64,000 nt of DNA from Pseudomonas rustica (lineage in GTDB: Bacteria > Pseudomonadota > Gammaproteobacteria > Pseudomonadales > Pseudomonadaceae), in contig NZ_JAGYHF010000005.1 in assembly GCF_018336155.1 (NCBI RefSeq), positions 62,001 to 126,000 on the forward strand. Reading direction: 5' to 3'. The position numbers and the translations under genes are program-made. The notes under the pieces are model-generated. The model was not told the DNA's origin. It searched no databases and was given only the letters and a program-made list of their open reading frames with translations. This document shows, one piece after another, positions 36,998-46,665 of the stretch (within the stretch, counting starts at the first letter, position 1; each line of letters begins with the position of its first letter).

Positions 36998-37109
36998 TGA
37001 TCGTTCCCACGCTCTGCGTGGGAATGCCTCCCGTGACGCTCTGCGTCACATTCGAAGCGGACGCAGAGCGTCCCGGGCTGCACTCCCACGCAGAGCGTGG
37101 GAGCGATCA
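36998..37109. repeat. Nested palindromic element, family GATCGTTCCCACGC (copy 1)
   Basis: The ends TGATCGTTCCCACGCTCTGC and GCAGAGCGTGGGAGCGATCA pair over the whole ~112 nt, and inner hairpins (CCCACGC/GCGTGGG, GTGACGC/GCGTCAC) lie inside the arms. Copy 2 is at 47930-48033. It resembles small non-coding repeat elements reported in fluorescent pseudomonads. Confidence 0.8.
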
Positions 37110-37210
37110 TTGCCCTTTATGGCTTGTATGGACATGTCTACCCGCGACAGCCGGGCGTTCTATCCGTCAGCCATATCACCTCTCGTGTTTCTGTTTGCGC
37201 CCCGCGTGCC

Positions 37211-37216
37211 TATAAT
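37211..37216 (+). promoter_or_regulatory. -10 box before hisB
   Basis: A perfect TATAAT lies 39 nt before the hisB start. No good -35 hexamer is seen at the expected distance, so the promoter call is partial. Confidence 0.4.
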
Positions 37217-37254
37217 GGCTGCCTTTTTCGCCCAATGATTTTGCGGAGCTGGTG

Positions 37255-37848
37255 ATGGCCGAACGTAAGGCTTCTGTCGAGCGCGACACTCTGGAAACCC
37301 AGATCAAAGCCTCGATCAACCTTGATGGCACCGGAAAGGCCCGATTCGATATCGGTGTTCCTTTTCTTGAGCACATGCTGGATCAGATCGCCCGTCACGG
37401 GTTGATCGACCTGGATATTGAATGCAAGGGCGATCTGCATATCGACGACCACCATACGGTGGAAGACGTCGGTATCACCCTCGGCCAGGCATTTGCCAAA
37501 GCCATCGGCGATAAAAAAGGCATCCGTCGCTACGGTCATGCTTACGTGCCGCTCGATGAAGCGCTGTCACGTGTGGTGATCGACTTCTCCGGTCGTCCAG
37601 GCCTGCAGATGCACGTGCCGTACACCCGCGCCACCGTCGGTGGTTTCGACGTTGACCTGTTCCAGGAATTCTTCCAGGGCTTCGTCAACCATGCGTTGGT
37701 CAGCATGCACATCGACAACCTGCGTGGCACCAACACCCACCACCAGATCGAAACCGTGTTCAAGGCTTTCGGCCGCGCGCTGCGCATGGCCGTCGAGCTG
37801 GATGAGCGCATGGCCGGGCAAATGCCATCGACCAAAGGCGTTCTGTAA
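37255..37848 (+). CDS. hisB: Imidazoleglycerol-phosphate dehydratase
   Basis: 197 residues; mono-functional HisB. Metal-binding and active-site segments: [24 protein letters not shown] and, in the second half, [18 protein letters not shown] and [18 protein letters not shown]. Dehydrates IGP to imidazole-acetol phosphate (step 6 of histidine synthesis). The ATG at 37255 follows GCGGAG; a GTG immediately before is ignored. Its stop overlaps the hisH start (TAATG). Confidence 0.97.
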   Translation: MAERKASVERDTLETQIKASINLDGTGKARFDIGVPFLEHMLDQIARHGLIDLDIECKGDLHIDDHHTVEDVGITLGQAFAKAIGDKKGIRRYGHAYVPLDEALSRVVIDFSGRPGLQMHVPYTRATVGGFDVDLFQEFFQGFVNHALVSMHIDNLRGTNTHHQIETVFKAFGRALRMAVELDERMAGQMPSTKGVL

Positions 37849-38486
37849 TGCAGACGGTTGCAGTTATCGATTACGGCATGGGCAACCTGCACTCGGTGGC
37901 CAAAGCCCTCGAGCACGTCGGCGCCGGCAAGGTGCTGATCACCAGCGATGCGGCGGTGATTCGTGAAGCTGACCGCGTGGTGTTCCCCGGTGTTGGCGCG
38001 ATTCGCGATTGCATGGCGGAGATCCGTCGCCTCGGTTTCGACTCGTTGGTGCGCGAAGTCAGCCAGGATCGTCCGTTCCTCGGCATCTGTGTCGGCATGC
38101 AAGCCTTGCTCGACACCAGTGAAGAGAACGATGGCGTTGACTGCATCGGCCTGTTTCCGGGCGCAGTGAAGTTCTTCGGCAAAGACCTGCATGAAGACGG
38201 CGAGCATCTGAAAGTCCCGCACATGGGCTGGAACGAAGTGCAGCAGAAGGTCAGCCACCCGCTGTGGCATGACATTCCGGACATGGCGCGTTTCTACTTC
38301 GTGCACAGCTACTACATCGCTGCCGCCAATGCGCGGCAAGTGGTTGGTGGCGGCCATTACGGTGTCGATTTCGCTGCGGCGCTGGCCGATGGTTCGCGCT
38401 TCGCCGTGCAGTTCCACCCGGAGAAAAGCCATACCCATGGCCTGCAGTTGCTGCAGAACTTCGCGGCGTGGGACGGTCGCTGGTAA
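37848..38486 (+). CDS. hisH: Imidazole glycerol phosphate synthase, glutaminase subunit
   Basis: 212 residues. Class-I amidotransferase with nucleophile Cys in [22 protein letters not shown] near the N-terminus and catalytic His-x-Glu in [13 protein letters not shown]. Supplies ammonia to HisF, encoded two genes downstream. Starts within the hisB stop. Confidence 0.97.
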   Translation: MQTVAVIDYGMGNLHSVAKALEHVGAGKVLITSDAAVIREADRVVFPGVGAIRDCMAEIRRLGFDSLVREVSQDRPFLGICVGMQALLDTSEENDGVDCIGLFPGAVKFFGKDLHEDGEHLKVPHMGWNEVQQKVSHPLWHDIPDMARFYFVHSYYIAAANARQVVGGGHYGVDFAAALADGSRFAVQFHPEKSHTHGLQLLQNFAAWDGRW

Positions 38487-38747
38487 ATGGCTGCCAAGAA
38501 AACCAAACCGCCGATTCTGACCCTCACTCCCGAACAGGAGAACGAGGCCAATCGCAAGATTCAGCGGTTCATGGAAGACCGTTTCGAACTCGATCTGGGA
38601 TCGTTCGAAGCGGGGGAAATTCTTGAGCTGTTTACCCGCGAAATTGCTCCGCACTATTACAACAGGGCGATTTTCGATGTGCAGACCCACCTCAAAGAGC
38701 GGTTTGAAAGCATCGAAAGCGACCTGTGGGCGCTCGAGAAAAACTGA
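38487..38747 (+). CDS. DUF2164 family protein
   Basis: 86 residues with DUF2164 features: NRKIQRFMEDRFELDLGSFE, AGEILELFTREIAPHYYNRA, FDVQTHLKERFESIESDLWA. The start lies directly after the hisH stop. Function unknown. Its place between hisH and hisA means that it is co-transcribed with histidine synthesis genes. Confidence 0.88.
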   Translation: MAAKKTKPPILTLTPEQENEANRKIQRFMEDRFELDLGSFEAGEILELFTREIAPHYYNRAIFDVQTHLKERFESIESDLWALEKN

Positions 38748-38789
38748 TTTCCGAGCCAAGCTGAACATTCAAATTTGAAGGTTTGCCAG

Positions 38790-39527
38790 ATGCTGATTAT
38801 TCCCGCTATCGATCTTAAAGACGGTGCCTGCGTACGTCTGCGCCAGGGCCGCATGGAAGATTCCACAGTGTTCTCCGATGACCCGGTGAGCATGGCTGCC
38901 AAGTGGGTGGAGGGCGGTTGCCGCCGTCTGCATCTGGTCGATCTGAACGGCGCGTTTGAAGGCCAGCCGGTCAACGGCGAAGTGGTTACCGCGATCGCCA
39001 AGCGTTACCCGACTCTGCCGATCCAGATCGGTGGCGGCATCCGTTCGCTGGAAACCATCGAGCACTACGTCAAGGCTGGCGTGAGCTACGTGATCATCGG
39101 CACCAAAGCCGTGAAAGATCCGGCGTTCGTTGCTGAAGCCTGCCGCGCGTTCCCGGGCAAGATCATCGTTGGTCTGGACGCCAAAGACGGCTTCGTCGCC
39201 ACTGATGGCTGGGCTGAAATCAGCACCGTGCAGGTCATCGATCTGGCCAAGCAGTTTGAAGCCGATGGCGTCTCTTCGATCGTTTATACCGACATCGCCA
39301 AAGACGGCATGATGCAGGGCTGCAACGTACCGTTCACCGCTGCGCTGGCTGCCGCTACCAAGATCCCGGTGATCGCGTCCGGTGGCATCCACAATCTCGG
39401 TGACATCAAATCGCTGCTCGACGCCAAGGCGCCGGGCATCATCGGCGCCATCACCGGCCGCGCGATCTACGAAGGCACCCTCGACGTCGCAGAAGCGCAA
39501 GCTTTTTGCGATTCGTATAAAGGCTGA
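38790..39527 (+). CDS. hisA: ProFAR isomerase
   Basis: 245-residue TIM barrel from [12 protein letters not shown] (a start 15 nt upstream is open). Catalytic Asp in [13 protein letters not shown] and the second in [13 protein letters not shown]; phosphate-binding loops IGGGIRS and ASGGIHN. Converts ProFAR to PRFAR, the substrate of HisHF. Confidence 0.97.
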   Translation: MLIIPAIDLKDGACVRLRQGRMEDSTVFSDDPVSMAAKWVEGGCRRLHLVDLNGAFEGQPVNGEVVTAIAKRYPTLPIQIGGGIRSLETIEHYVKAGVSYVIIGTKAVKDPAFVAEACRAFPGKIIVGLDAKDGFVATDGWAEISTVQVIDLAKQFEADGVSSIVYTDIAKDGMMQGCNVPFTAALAAATKIPVIASGGIHNLGDIKSLLDAKAPGIIGAITGRAIYEGTLDVAEAQAFCDSYKG

Positions 39528-39536
39528 GGACTGACC

Positions 39537-40307
39537 ATGGCTCTGGCCAAACGCATCATCCCTTGCCTGGACGTGGACAACGGCCGGGTCGTCAAAGGTG
39601 TGAAGTTCGAGAACATCCGCGACGCCGGTGACCCGGTAGAAATCGCCCGTCGCTATGACGAGCAGGGTGCCGACGAGATTACCTTTCTCGACATCACCGC
39701 CAGCGTCGATGGTCGCGACACCACGCTGCATACCGTCGAGCGCATGGCCAGCCAGGTTTTCATCCCGCTGACCGTCGGCGGTGGTGTGCGTACCGTGCAG
39801 GACATTCGTAATCTGCTGAATGCCGGTGCGGACAAGGTGTCGATCAACACCGCTGCCGTGTTCAATCCGGAATTCGTTGGCGAAGCCGCGCAGCATTTCG
39901 GCTCGCAGTGCATCGTCGTTGCCATCGACGCCAAGAAGGTTTCCGGCCCGGGTGAAACCCCGCGCTGGGAGATCTTCACCCACGGCGGGCGCAAGCCAAC
40001 CGGCCTCGACGCGGTCGAGTGGGCGAAGAAAATGGAAGGCCTCGGTGCCGGCGAAATCCTGCTGACCAGCATGGATCAGGACGGCATGAAAAACGGTTTC
40101 GATCTCGGCGTGACCCGCGCGATCAGCGATGCGCTGGGCATTCCCGTGATCGCTTCCGGCGGTGTCGGCAACTTGCAGCACTTGGCTGACGGCATTCTCG
40201 AAGGCCACGCCAGCGCTGTGTTGGCGGCGAGTATTTTCCACTTCGGCGAATACACCGTGCAGGAAGCCAAGGCCTACATGGCTAAACGCGGCATCACGAT
40301 GCGTTAA
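39537..40307 (+). CDS. hisF: Imidazole glycerol phosphate synthase, cyclase subunit
   Basis: 256-residue TIM barrel: [18 protein letters not shown] with the catalytic Asp, [19 protein letters not shown], and [13 protein letters not shown] with the second Asp, then [14 protein letters not shown]. Forms IGP and AICAR from PRFAR with ammonia from HisH. It follows hisA by 9 nt and ends the histidine cluster. Confidence 0.97.
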   Translation: MALAKRIIPCLDVDNGRVVKGVKFENIRDAGDPVEIARRYDEQGADEITFLDITASVDGRDTTLHTVERMASQVFIPLTVGGGVRTVQDIRNLLNAGADKVSINTAAVFNPEFVGEAAQHFGSQCIVVAIDAKKVSGPGETPRWEIFTHGGRKPTGLDAVEWAKKMEGLGAGEILLTSMDQDGMKNGFDLGVTRAISDALGIPVIASGGVGNLQHLADGILEGHASAVLAASIFHFGEYTVQEAKAYMAKRGITMR

Positions 40308-40336
40308 GCGTCAAAATCGATACAGGCCAGTGGACA

Positions 40337-40373
40337 CCATGGCGCACCCAAGGCACTCTTGGGCACGCCATGG
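40337..40373 (+). other. Long stem-loop without T-tract between hisF and the next gene
   Basis: CCATGGCG then CCCAAG pair with CTTGGG then CGCCATGG (14 bp with one symmetric CA/CA internal bulge) around a 5-nt loop. No T-run follows, so it is not a standard terminator. It ends 16 nt before the next ATG, where no strong ribosome-binding site is visible; it could influence translation. Confidence 0.55.
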
Positions 40374-40389
40374 ATTTCGGTAGCCCAAC

Positions 40390-41145
40390 ATGATCAAACG
40401 CCTGCTTCTAGTTCTCGCCAGCGCCTCTCTGTTGCTCATCAACACTGCCCGCGCCGAAACCAGTCCCGACACCGATCTGGTGCTCCTTACCGAAAACTTC
40501 CCGCCGTACAACATGGCGAAGAACGGCAAAAATTTCGCCCAAGGCGAAAACATCAACGGCATCGCCACCGACATCGTTCGGGAAATGTTCCAGCGTGCCG
40601 GCGTTACTTACAGCCTGACCCTGCGCTTTCCTTGGGAGCGCGTGTACAAACTCGCCCTGGAAAATCCTGGTTACGGCGCCTTCGTGATGGCGCGCCTGCC
40701 GGATCGCGAAAAACTCTTCAAATGGGTCGGCCCGATCGGCCCGGATGACTGGATCCTGTTGGCCAAGGCCGACAGCAAGATCACCCTCGAAACCCTTGAG
40801 GACGCGCGCAAATACAAGATTGGCGCGTACAAGGGCGATGCGATTGCCGAGACACTGACCAAGCAAGGCTTGAAGCCGGTGGTGGTGTTGCGCGATCAGG
40901 ACAACGCCAAGAAGCTGGTCAACGGGCAGATTGATTTGTGGGCGACGGGTGATCCGGCGGGGCGCTATCTGGCGCGACAGGATGGGGTGACGGGGCTGAA
41001 GACGGTGCTGCGCTTCAACAGCGCTGAGCTGTATCTGGCGCTGAATAAAGATGTGCCGGAAGAAACCGTGAAGAAGCTCCAGGCCGCGCTGGACCAGATG
41101 CGCAAGGATGGTGTGGTGGACGAGATTATGGGGCGGTATTTGTAG
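40390..41145 (+). CDS. Periplasmic amino-acid-binding-like protein (family 3)
   Basis: 251 residues; signal peptide RLLLVLASASLLLINTARAE. Family-3 binding-protein core: TENFPPYNMAKNGKNFAQGE, GIATDIVREMFQRAGVTYSL, AFVMARLPDREKLFKWVGPI. Unlike transport-linked binding proteins it has no permease or ATPase next to it. The ligand is unknown. It sits 82 nt after hisF behind a strong stem-loop. Confidence 0.85.
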   Translation: MIKRLLLVLASASLLLINTARAETSPDTDLVLLTENFPPYNMAKNGKNFAQGENINGIATDIVREMFQRAGVTYSLTLRFPWERVYKLALENPGYGAFVMARLPDREKLFKWVGPIGPDDWILLAKADSKITLETLEDARKYKIGAYKGDAIAETLTKQGLKPVVVLRDQDNAKKLVNGQIDLWATGDPAGRYLARQDGVTGLKTVLRFNSAELYLALNKDVPEETVKKLQAALDQMRKDGVVDEIMGRYL

Positions 41146-41162
41146 CGCTTATCAGATCGCTA

Positions 41163-41323
41163 CCCCCTCACCCCAACCCTCTCCCCCAAGGGGGCGAGGG
41201 GGAAAGGGAGCTGATCTATGTACTTTCAAAACCTGAGTTCGACTCGGTATTGCAAGTCGGTGCAGCTGTCCCAATCAACTCGGTCAGCTCCCTCTCCCTC
41301 CGGGAGAGGGCTGGGGTGAGGGG
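41163..41323. repeat. Large palindromic element, CCCCTCACCCCAACCCTCTCCC family
   Basis: The ends CCCCTCACCCCAACCCTCTC and its reverse complement face each other ~115 nt apart with one mismatch. Inner pairs (GGGAGCTGA near 41207 with TCAGCTCCC near 41285) extend it. It fills the gap between converging genes. Similar sequences occur widely in proteobacteria as non-coding repeats. Confidence 0.75.
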
Positions 41324-41332
41324 CTTCTAAAG

Positions 41333-42115
41333 TCAGCGGTACACGCCATCCTTGCCGTGTGCTGCAGTCGCCTTGTTACTGCGCACACTGATCATCTGCC
41401 GGATATCAATCCACTCAATCCCCTGAGCCTTCAGCTTCGGCAATTCCCGCTCCAGCACCGCCAGTGTCTGCGGGTAAGGATGCCCGATCATCACCGCCGA
41501 ACCCTGCTTTTGCGCCAGGCTGATCGCCGTCTGCAACTGCGTGTAAATTGCCGCTTCCGTGCGCTCATCATCAAGAAACACATCCCGCGAAACGCTCGCC
41601 AGATCGATCTTCTGCGCCTGCTGTGCGGCGACGGTTTGCGCACTGGTGCGGCTGTCGACGAAGAACTTGTGCCGGCGCTGCAACTCGCCCATCAACCACG
41701 CCATCGCCACTGGTTGCGCAGTCATGCGGCTGCCCATGTGGTTATTGATGCCGGCGGTGTACGGCACCATTTTGAACGCGGCGTTCAGGCGTTTTTCCAG
41801 TTCTTCGATAGGCAGATCGGGATGCCAGGCGTAAGGCCCGGTGGCCGGATCCATTGGCATGTGCAGGATGACGATTTTGCCGGCGCGATGAGCCTCGCGG
41901 GCAAATTCGGTGGCGTGCGGGGTGTCGGGCATGATCGCCGTGGTCACCGGGCCGGGCAGGGCCAGCACGCGGCGATCCCGGGGCAGGTTTTGCCCCAGGT
42001 CATCGATGATCAGACTCAGGTAGGCCTTGTGAGGCTTTGGGCTGACGGGCTCTGCATGAGCAGCACCCGCCAGACAGCACAACAGAACGAAGACGAAACG
42101 CAAAGACATCCTCAA
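41333..42115 (-). CDS. yibQ: Divergent polysaccharide deacetylase family protein (YibQ-like)
   Basis: 260 residues, signal peptide LRFVFVLLCCLAGAAHAE. Family segments: AYLSLIIDDLGQNLPRDRRV, LHMPMDPATGPYAWHPDLPI, INNHMGSRMTAQPVAMAW and GHPYPQTLAVLE. The fold is that of carbohydrate deacetylases; its substrate is unproven. It overlaps the ctpA stop by 4 nt and shares an operon with ctpA and envC, as in enteric bacteria where envC and yibQ are neighbours. Confidence 0.9.
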   Translation of the reverse strand: MRMSLRFVFVLLCCLAGAAHAEPVSPKPHKAYLSLIIDDLGQNLPRDRRVLALPGPVTTAIMPDTPHATEFAREAHRAGKIVILHMPMDPATGPYAWHPDLPIEELEKRLNAAFKMVPYTAGINNHMGSRMTAQPVAMAWLMGELQRRHKFFVDSRTSAQTVAAQQAQKIDLASVSRDVFLDDERTEAAIYTQLQTAISLAQKQGSAVMIGHPYPQTLAVLERELPKLKAQGIEWIDIRQMISVRSNKATAAHGKDGVYR

Positions 42116-43431
42116 CGGCCGGACGTAATGCTCAGCCCTTTGAGCAGGCTCAGGGCCTGGGCCAATTGGTAATCGTCATCCTGTGGCATGGCTTTAGGCT
42201 TGGCGCCCGAACCGGTTGGTTTGTCGGCGCCGCCGTTGCCGTTGCTCAAGTGACCTTGCAGGTCGGCTTCTTTGAAGTAATCGCCCTCCGCCTCGTTGGT
42301 GATCTTCGCTTTGCGCACTTCGATGTCCGGGACGATGCCCTGCGCCTGAATCGAGCGGCCGTTCGGCGTGAAGTACAGCGCGGTGGTGATTTTCAGCGCG
42401 CGGTCGTTGTTCAGCGGCAGCACGGTTTGTACCGAGCCCTTGCCGAAACTGGTGGTGCCCATGACCACGGCGCGTTTTTGATCCTGCAAGGCACCGGCGA
42501 CGATTTCCGACGCCGAGGCGCTACCACCGTTGATCAACACCACCATTGGCACCGCTTCGCTCTCGTCTTTGCCGGTGGCGGAGAAGCGCAGTTCGGAGTT
42601 GGCGATGCGGCCCTTGGTGTAAACGATCAGGCCTTTGGTGATGAAGTGGTCGACCACTTCCACCGCTGCCTGCAACACGCCACCCGGGTTGTTACGCAGG
42701 TCGAGAATGATGCCGTTGAGCTTCTTGCCGTTGTCCTTGCGCAACTTGGCCAGAGCCTTGGAGACCTCTTCGCCGGTCTTGACCTGGAACTGGGTGATGC
42801 GGATGTACGCATAGCCGGTTTCCAGCAGTTGCGCCTTGACGCTCTTCACCTGAATCACTGCGCGCGCCAGGGTTACGTCGAACGGCGTGCCGCCATCGCG
42901 CACCAGGGTCAGGGTGATTTTCTGGCCGATCTTGCCGCGCATTTTGTCGACGGCTTCGGTCATGGTCTGGCCGCGAGTCGGCTGGCCGTTGATCTTGACG
43001 ATGAAGTCACCGGCCTGGATACCGGCCTTCGATGCCGGGGTGTCGTCGATTGGCGAGACGACTTTGATGAAGCCGTCTTCAGCGCCGACTTCGATACCCA
43101 GCCCGCCGAACTCTCCGCTGGTGCTTTCCTGCAGTTCGGTAAAGTCCTCTGGGCCGAGGTAGGCCGAGTGCGGATCAAGGTTGCTGAGCATGCCCTTGAT
43201 CGCGTTTTCCAGCAGGGTCTTGTCGTCCACCGGCTCGACGTAAGCGGCTTTGATCCGATCCATGACCTCGGCAAAGGTGCGCAACTCTTCCAGCGGCAAC
43301 GGCGCCTTGGAGGTCGCGGCTGTGCCTGCCGGAGCGACGGCCGGAGCCGGTTGAGCGGCGAACGCCAGAGGCGCGCCGATCACCAGGGCGATCGTCAGGG
43401 CCAGCGAGGTAAGACGGGACAAATGCAGCAT
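42112..43431 (-). CDS. ctpA: C-terminal processing peptidase (S41), periplasmic
   Basis: 439 residues with signal peptide (LTIALVIGAPLAFAAQ). PDZ domain around residues 95-180 (GLGIEVGAEDGFIKVVSPID), peptidase S41 core with catalytic Ser in NGGSASASEIVAGAL and Lys in LQDQKRAVVMGTTSFGKGS. CtpA proteases in Pseudomonas degrade cell-wall hydrolases; here the neighbour is an EnvC-type hydrolase activator. Ends in a variable Ser/Pro/Gly-rich region. Confidence 0.95.
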   Translation of the reverse strand: MLHLSRLTSLALTIALVIGAPLAFAAQPAPAVAPAGTAATSKAPLPLEELRTFAEVMDRIKAAYVEPVDDKTLLENAIKGMLSNLDPHSAYLGPEDFTELQESTSGEFGGLGIEVGAEDGFIKVVSPIDDTPASKAGIQAGDFIVKINGQPTRGQTMTEAVDKMRGKIGQKITLTLVRDGGTPFDVTLARAVIQVKSVKAQLLETGYAYIRITQFQVKTGEEVSKALAKLRKDNGKKLNGIILDLRNNPGGVLQAAVEVVDHFITKGLIVYTKGRIANSELRFSATGKDESEAVPMVVLINGGSASASEIVAGALQDQKRAVVMGTTSFGKGSVQTVLPLNNDRALKITTALYFTPNGRSIQAQGIVPDIEVRKAKITNEAEGDYFKEADLQGHLSNGNGGADKPTGSGAKPKAMPQDDDYQLAQALSLLKGLSITSGR

Positions 43432-43465
43432 GTCGAACGAACTCCTAATGTAGGTGACTCAACGC

Positions 43466-44752
43466 CTATCCTTGCGCGCGGCACCATTGCGCCGGATCAC
43501 TCGGGTGACCCTGCTGACGAATTGCGAAATACAGCGCTGATGTGTCCTGACCGCCACTGTTACCGACAGTGGCAATCGACTCACCGGCTTTGACCACATC
43601 ACCCGCTGACTTGAGCAGCGTCTGGTTGTGACCGTAAAGACTCAAAAAACCGTTGCCGTGATCGAGGATCACCAGCAGCCCGGCGCCACGCAACCAGTCG
43701 GCGAACACCACGCGACCGCCGTGCACGGCATGCACCTGGCTGCCGGCGGCGGCGCTGATCATCACGCCATCCCACTTGGTACGGGCGTCGTCGCCACGGC
43801 TTTCACCGAAGCGCGCCAGTAGTCGACCATCAACCGGCCAAGGAAGTTTTCCCCGGGTTGCAGCAAAAGCGCCACCAAAGGTCTCGCCGCTGCTGGAAAC
43901 CAGCGCGCCGGGCGTCGATTTGGCGGGTTTTCGTGGGGCGTCGGTGTTTTCCGCCTGCGCCTCACGCAAGCGCTTTTTTTCCGCTTCCTGCTGGGCGATC
44001 AGCGCTTTCTGCCGCGCTTCTTCTGCCTCACGGGCCTGACGGGCCAGGGTTTCTTCAATGGTTTTAAGGACTTTAGACAGGTCTGCCTGATCCTGCTCGC
44101 GTGCGGCGAGTTTCTGATCGCGGGCCTTTACGTCGTCATTGAGCTTGGCGAGCACCTGCTGACGTTCCTTGCGGACTTTTTCCAGTTCGTCGCGCTGGGT
44201 GTCGAGGCTGCTTTTCTGCACCAGCAATTGCGCCTGTTGCGCGGCGATGTCCTGTTCGACATTGGCCAGTTGGCGCAGGGTTTCGTTGAAGTTCTTCAAC
44301 TGCTCCAGGCGGGCCTGGCTCAGGTAATCGTAATAGGTGAGGGTGCGGGCGAATTTCTCGGGATTCTGCTGGTTGAGCAGCAGCTTGAGGTACTCCTGCC
44401 GACCGTTCTGATAAGCCGCACGGGCCTGAATGGCGATCAGTCGCTGCTGTTCAGTGCGCGCGCTTTGGAGTTTTTTTTTCTCTGCATCGAGTCGCTGCAG
44501 CTCGGATTCGCTTTTCTGCAGTTCTTTCTGCAGCGCATCGACCTGCTTCTGCAGCTTGCCCAGCTCGGTTTCCGTGCCCTTGAGCTCTTTCTGCACGCCG
44601 GATTTTTCTTCCTGAACTTTGCCCAGCAGCTTTTTCAGCTCGGCAATGTCCTGACGCGTGGCGTCCAACTGCTGTTGGGTTTGCGCGCGCTCGTCAGCGA
44701 AGGCCGGTTGGAGCAGGCATGTCAGAGCAAGGGCGATCAGGACGCGAAGCAT
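43466..44752 (-). CDS. envC: EnvC-like murein hydrolase activator (degenerate M23)
   Basis: 428 residues from MLRVLIALALTCLLQPAFAD, the signal peptide; longer starts up to 44905 are open but lack it. A long coiled coil fills residues ~25-260 (DATRQDIAELKKLLGKVQEE, ELQKSESELQRLDAEKKKLQ). The C-terminal LytM domain (HAVHGGRVVFADWLRGAGLL, LYGHNQTLLKSAGDVVKAGE) has lost zinc-ligand His at the end (ALYFAIRQQG in place of HxHFEIR), so it should activate amidases rather than cut peptidoglycan. It acts at septation. Confidence 0.92.
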   Translation of the reverse strand: MLRVLIALALTCLLQPAFADERAQTQQQLDATRQDIAELKKLLGKVQEEKSGVQKELKGTETELGKLQKQVDALQKELQKSESELQRLDAEKKKLQSARTEQQRLIAIQARAAYQNGRQEYLKLLLNQQNPEKFARTLTYYDYLSQARLEQLKNFNETLRQLANVEQDIAAQQAQLLVQKSSLDTQRDELEKVRKERQQVLAKLNDDVKARDQKLAAREQDQADLSKVLKTIEETLARQAREAEEARQKALIAQQEAEKKRLREAQAENTDAPRKPAKSTPGALVSSSGETFGGAFAATRGKLPWPVDGRLLARFGESRGDDARTKWDGVMISAAAGSQVHAVHGGRVVFADWLRGAGLLVILDHGNGFLSLYGHNQTLLKSAGDVVKAGESIATVGNSGGQDTSALYFAIRQQGHPSDPAQWCRAQG

Positions 44753-44864
44753 AGGGGCGGGCGGCACCAGGGTAAGGGACGGCCTAGTATGCCCGCCCGA
44801 GGCTGCAAAAAAAACGCCCAATTGGGGCTGTGTGATAACTGGCCTGAAAAACACTGCAAACCAA

Positions 44865-44954
44865 TGTAGGAGTGAGCCTGCTCGCGATGGCTTACTGACA
44901 TTCAACAGAGTAGTTGACTGTCAGATGGCTATCGCGAGCAGGCTCACTCCTACA
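44865..44954. repeat. REP pair (REPIN-like), family TGTAGGAGTGAGCCTGC
   Basis: Arms TGTAGGAGTGAGCCTGCTCG and the reverse complement are perfect over 24 nt, and the spacer itself pairs (CTGACA with TGTCAG). Same family as 49361-49423. Confidence 0.85.
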
Positions 44955-44982
44955 GGGTTTTGCGGTGTTCTGGTGATCTGGA

Positions 44983-46512
44983 TCAAACCAGAATGGAGGT
45001 ACCGGTCATCTCCGCCGGTTTTTCCAGACCCAGCAGCTTCAGCATGGTCGGTGCCACATCCGCCAGCACGCCGCCTTCACGCACTTTCAGATCACGCTTG
45101 CCGACATAAATGAACGGCACTGGCTCGGTGGTGTGCGCGGTGTGCGCCTGGTGGGTTTCTTCATCGGCCATTTTTTCAACGTTGCCGTGGTCAGCCGTGA
45201 TCAGCGCTTCACCGCCAACCTTTTCCAGTGCTTCAACGATGCGGCCGACGCAAGTATCCAGGCATTCAACCGCTTTCACCGCCGCGTCGAACACACCGCT
45301 GTGGCCGACCATGTCGCCGTTGGCGTAGTTGACCACGATCACATCGAAACGCTGGTTTTCGATGGCTTCAACGATGCGGTCGGTGACCTCCGGCGCGCTC
45401 ATTTCCGGCTGCAAGTCGTAAGTGGCGACTTTCGGCGACGGGATCAGAATGCGCTCTTCGCCCGGGAACGGCTCTTCACGACCACCGGAGAAGAAAAAGG
45501 TCACGTGCGCGTATTTCTCGGTTTCAGCGATACGCAGCTGGGTTTTGCCATTCTTCGCCAAGTAATCGCCCAGCACGTTTTCCAGGCTGCCCGCGGCGAA
45601 TGCCGACGGTGCCGGGATGCTTGCCGCGTATTGGGTCAGCATGACGAACCCGGCCAGTTTTGGCTGGCGTGCGCGCTCGAAATCCTTGAAATCGTCTTCG
45701 ACGAATACGCGAGTCAACTCGCGGGCGCGGTCGGCGCGAAAGTTCATGAACACCACAGCGTCGCCGTCTTCGACTTTCACCGGCTCACCGATGGTCGTGG
45801 CTTTGACGAATTCGTCGCTCTCGCCGCGAGCGTAAGCCGCGTCGAGGCCTTCCTGCGCGGTGGCGGCGTTGAATTCGCTGTTGCCGTCGACGATCAGGTT
45901 GTAGGCCTGAGCGACGCGATCCCAGCGGTTGTCACGATCCATTGCGAAGTAACGGCCGATAATGCTGGCGATGCGGCCCTTGCCCAGTGCCTGGAAGGTT
46001 GCATCGAGCAATTCGATCGACGAGGCAGCGCTTTTCGGCGGCGTATCGCGGCCATCAAGGAAAGCGTGCAGGTAGATTTTTTCAGCGCCGCGCTTGAAGG
46101 CCAGTTCGGCCATGGCGATCAGGTGATCCTGGTGGCTGTGCACGCCGCCATCGGAGAGCAGACCCATGAAGTGCACGGCTTTACCGGCGGCCACGGCCTT
46201 ATCCACAGCGGCGCAGATGGTCGGGTTCTCGAAGAATTCGCCGTCGCGGATCGACTTGGTTACCCGCGTGAAGTCCTGATACACCACGCGGCCGGCGCCG
46301 AGGTTCATGTGGCCGACTTCGGAGTTGCCCATCTGGCCGTCCGGCAGACCGACGTCCATGCCGCTGCCCGAGATCAAGCCGTTTGGCACGGTGGCCCACA
46401 GGCGATCAAGGACGGGCTTCTTCGCCGCAAAAACGGCGTTGGATTCGGGGCTTTCGCTGTGACCGAAGCCGTCGAGAATCATCAGGACCAAAGGTTTAGG
46501 CGTGGTAGTCAT
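44983..46512 (-). CDS. gpmI: 2,3-bisphosphoglycerate-independent phosphoglycerate mutase
   Basis: 509 residues, standard length. Manganese-binding [12 protein letters not shown], catalytic Ser in [15 protein letters not shown] (about residue 64), [10 protein letters not shown] and [23 protein letters not shown]. Interconverts 3- and 2-phosphoglycerate. Start at ATG 46512 (an in-frame GTG 9 nt earlier is weaker). Divergent from yibN; the pairing gpmI next to envC is conserved in gamma-proteobacteria. Confidence 0.97.
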   Translation of the reverse strand: MTTTPKPLVLMILDGFGHSESPESNAVFAAKKPVLDRLWATVPNGLISGSGMDVGLPDGQMGNSEVGHMNLGAGRVVYQDFTRVTKSIRDGEFFENPTICAAVDKAVAAGKAVHFMGLLSDGGVHSHQDHLIAMAELAFKRGAEKIYLHAFLDGRDTPPKSAASSIELLDATFQALGKGRIASIIGRYFAMDRDNRWDRVAQAYNLIVDGNSEFNAATAQEGLDAAYARGESDEFVKATTIGEPVKVEDGDAVVFMNFRADRARELTRVFVEDDFKDFERARQPKLAGFVMLTQYAASIPAPSAFAAGSLENVLGDYLAKNGKTQLRIAETEKYAHVTFFFSGGREEPFPGEERILIPSPKVATYDLQPEMSAPEVTDRIVEAIENQRFDVIVVNYANGDMVGHSGVFDAAVKAVECLDTCVGRIVEALEKVGGEALITADHGNVEKMADEETHQAHTAHTTEPVPFIYVGKRDLKVREGGVLADVAPTMLKLLGLEKPAEMTGTSILV

Positions 46513-46665
46513 GGAATCCACTCGTGGCTAATAAAGAAGAGGGCGATGGAAAAGGGAGTTGGAGTTTAAAGCTAAGTTCCGACCGCGTCACCGCCGGACG
46601 GGGTTTGGCCGACCATAGTGGCTGTGTATACTGGCCGACATTTTAACGCCCTGGAACCTCCTTCG

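Noticed and set aside
35299..37110. 603-residue minus-strand ORF opposite the OFA transporter
   Set aside because: Antisense shadow; runs through the palindromic element and lacks any domain.
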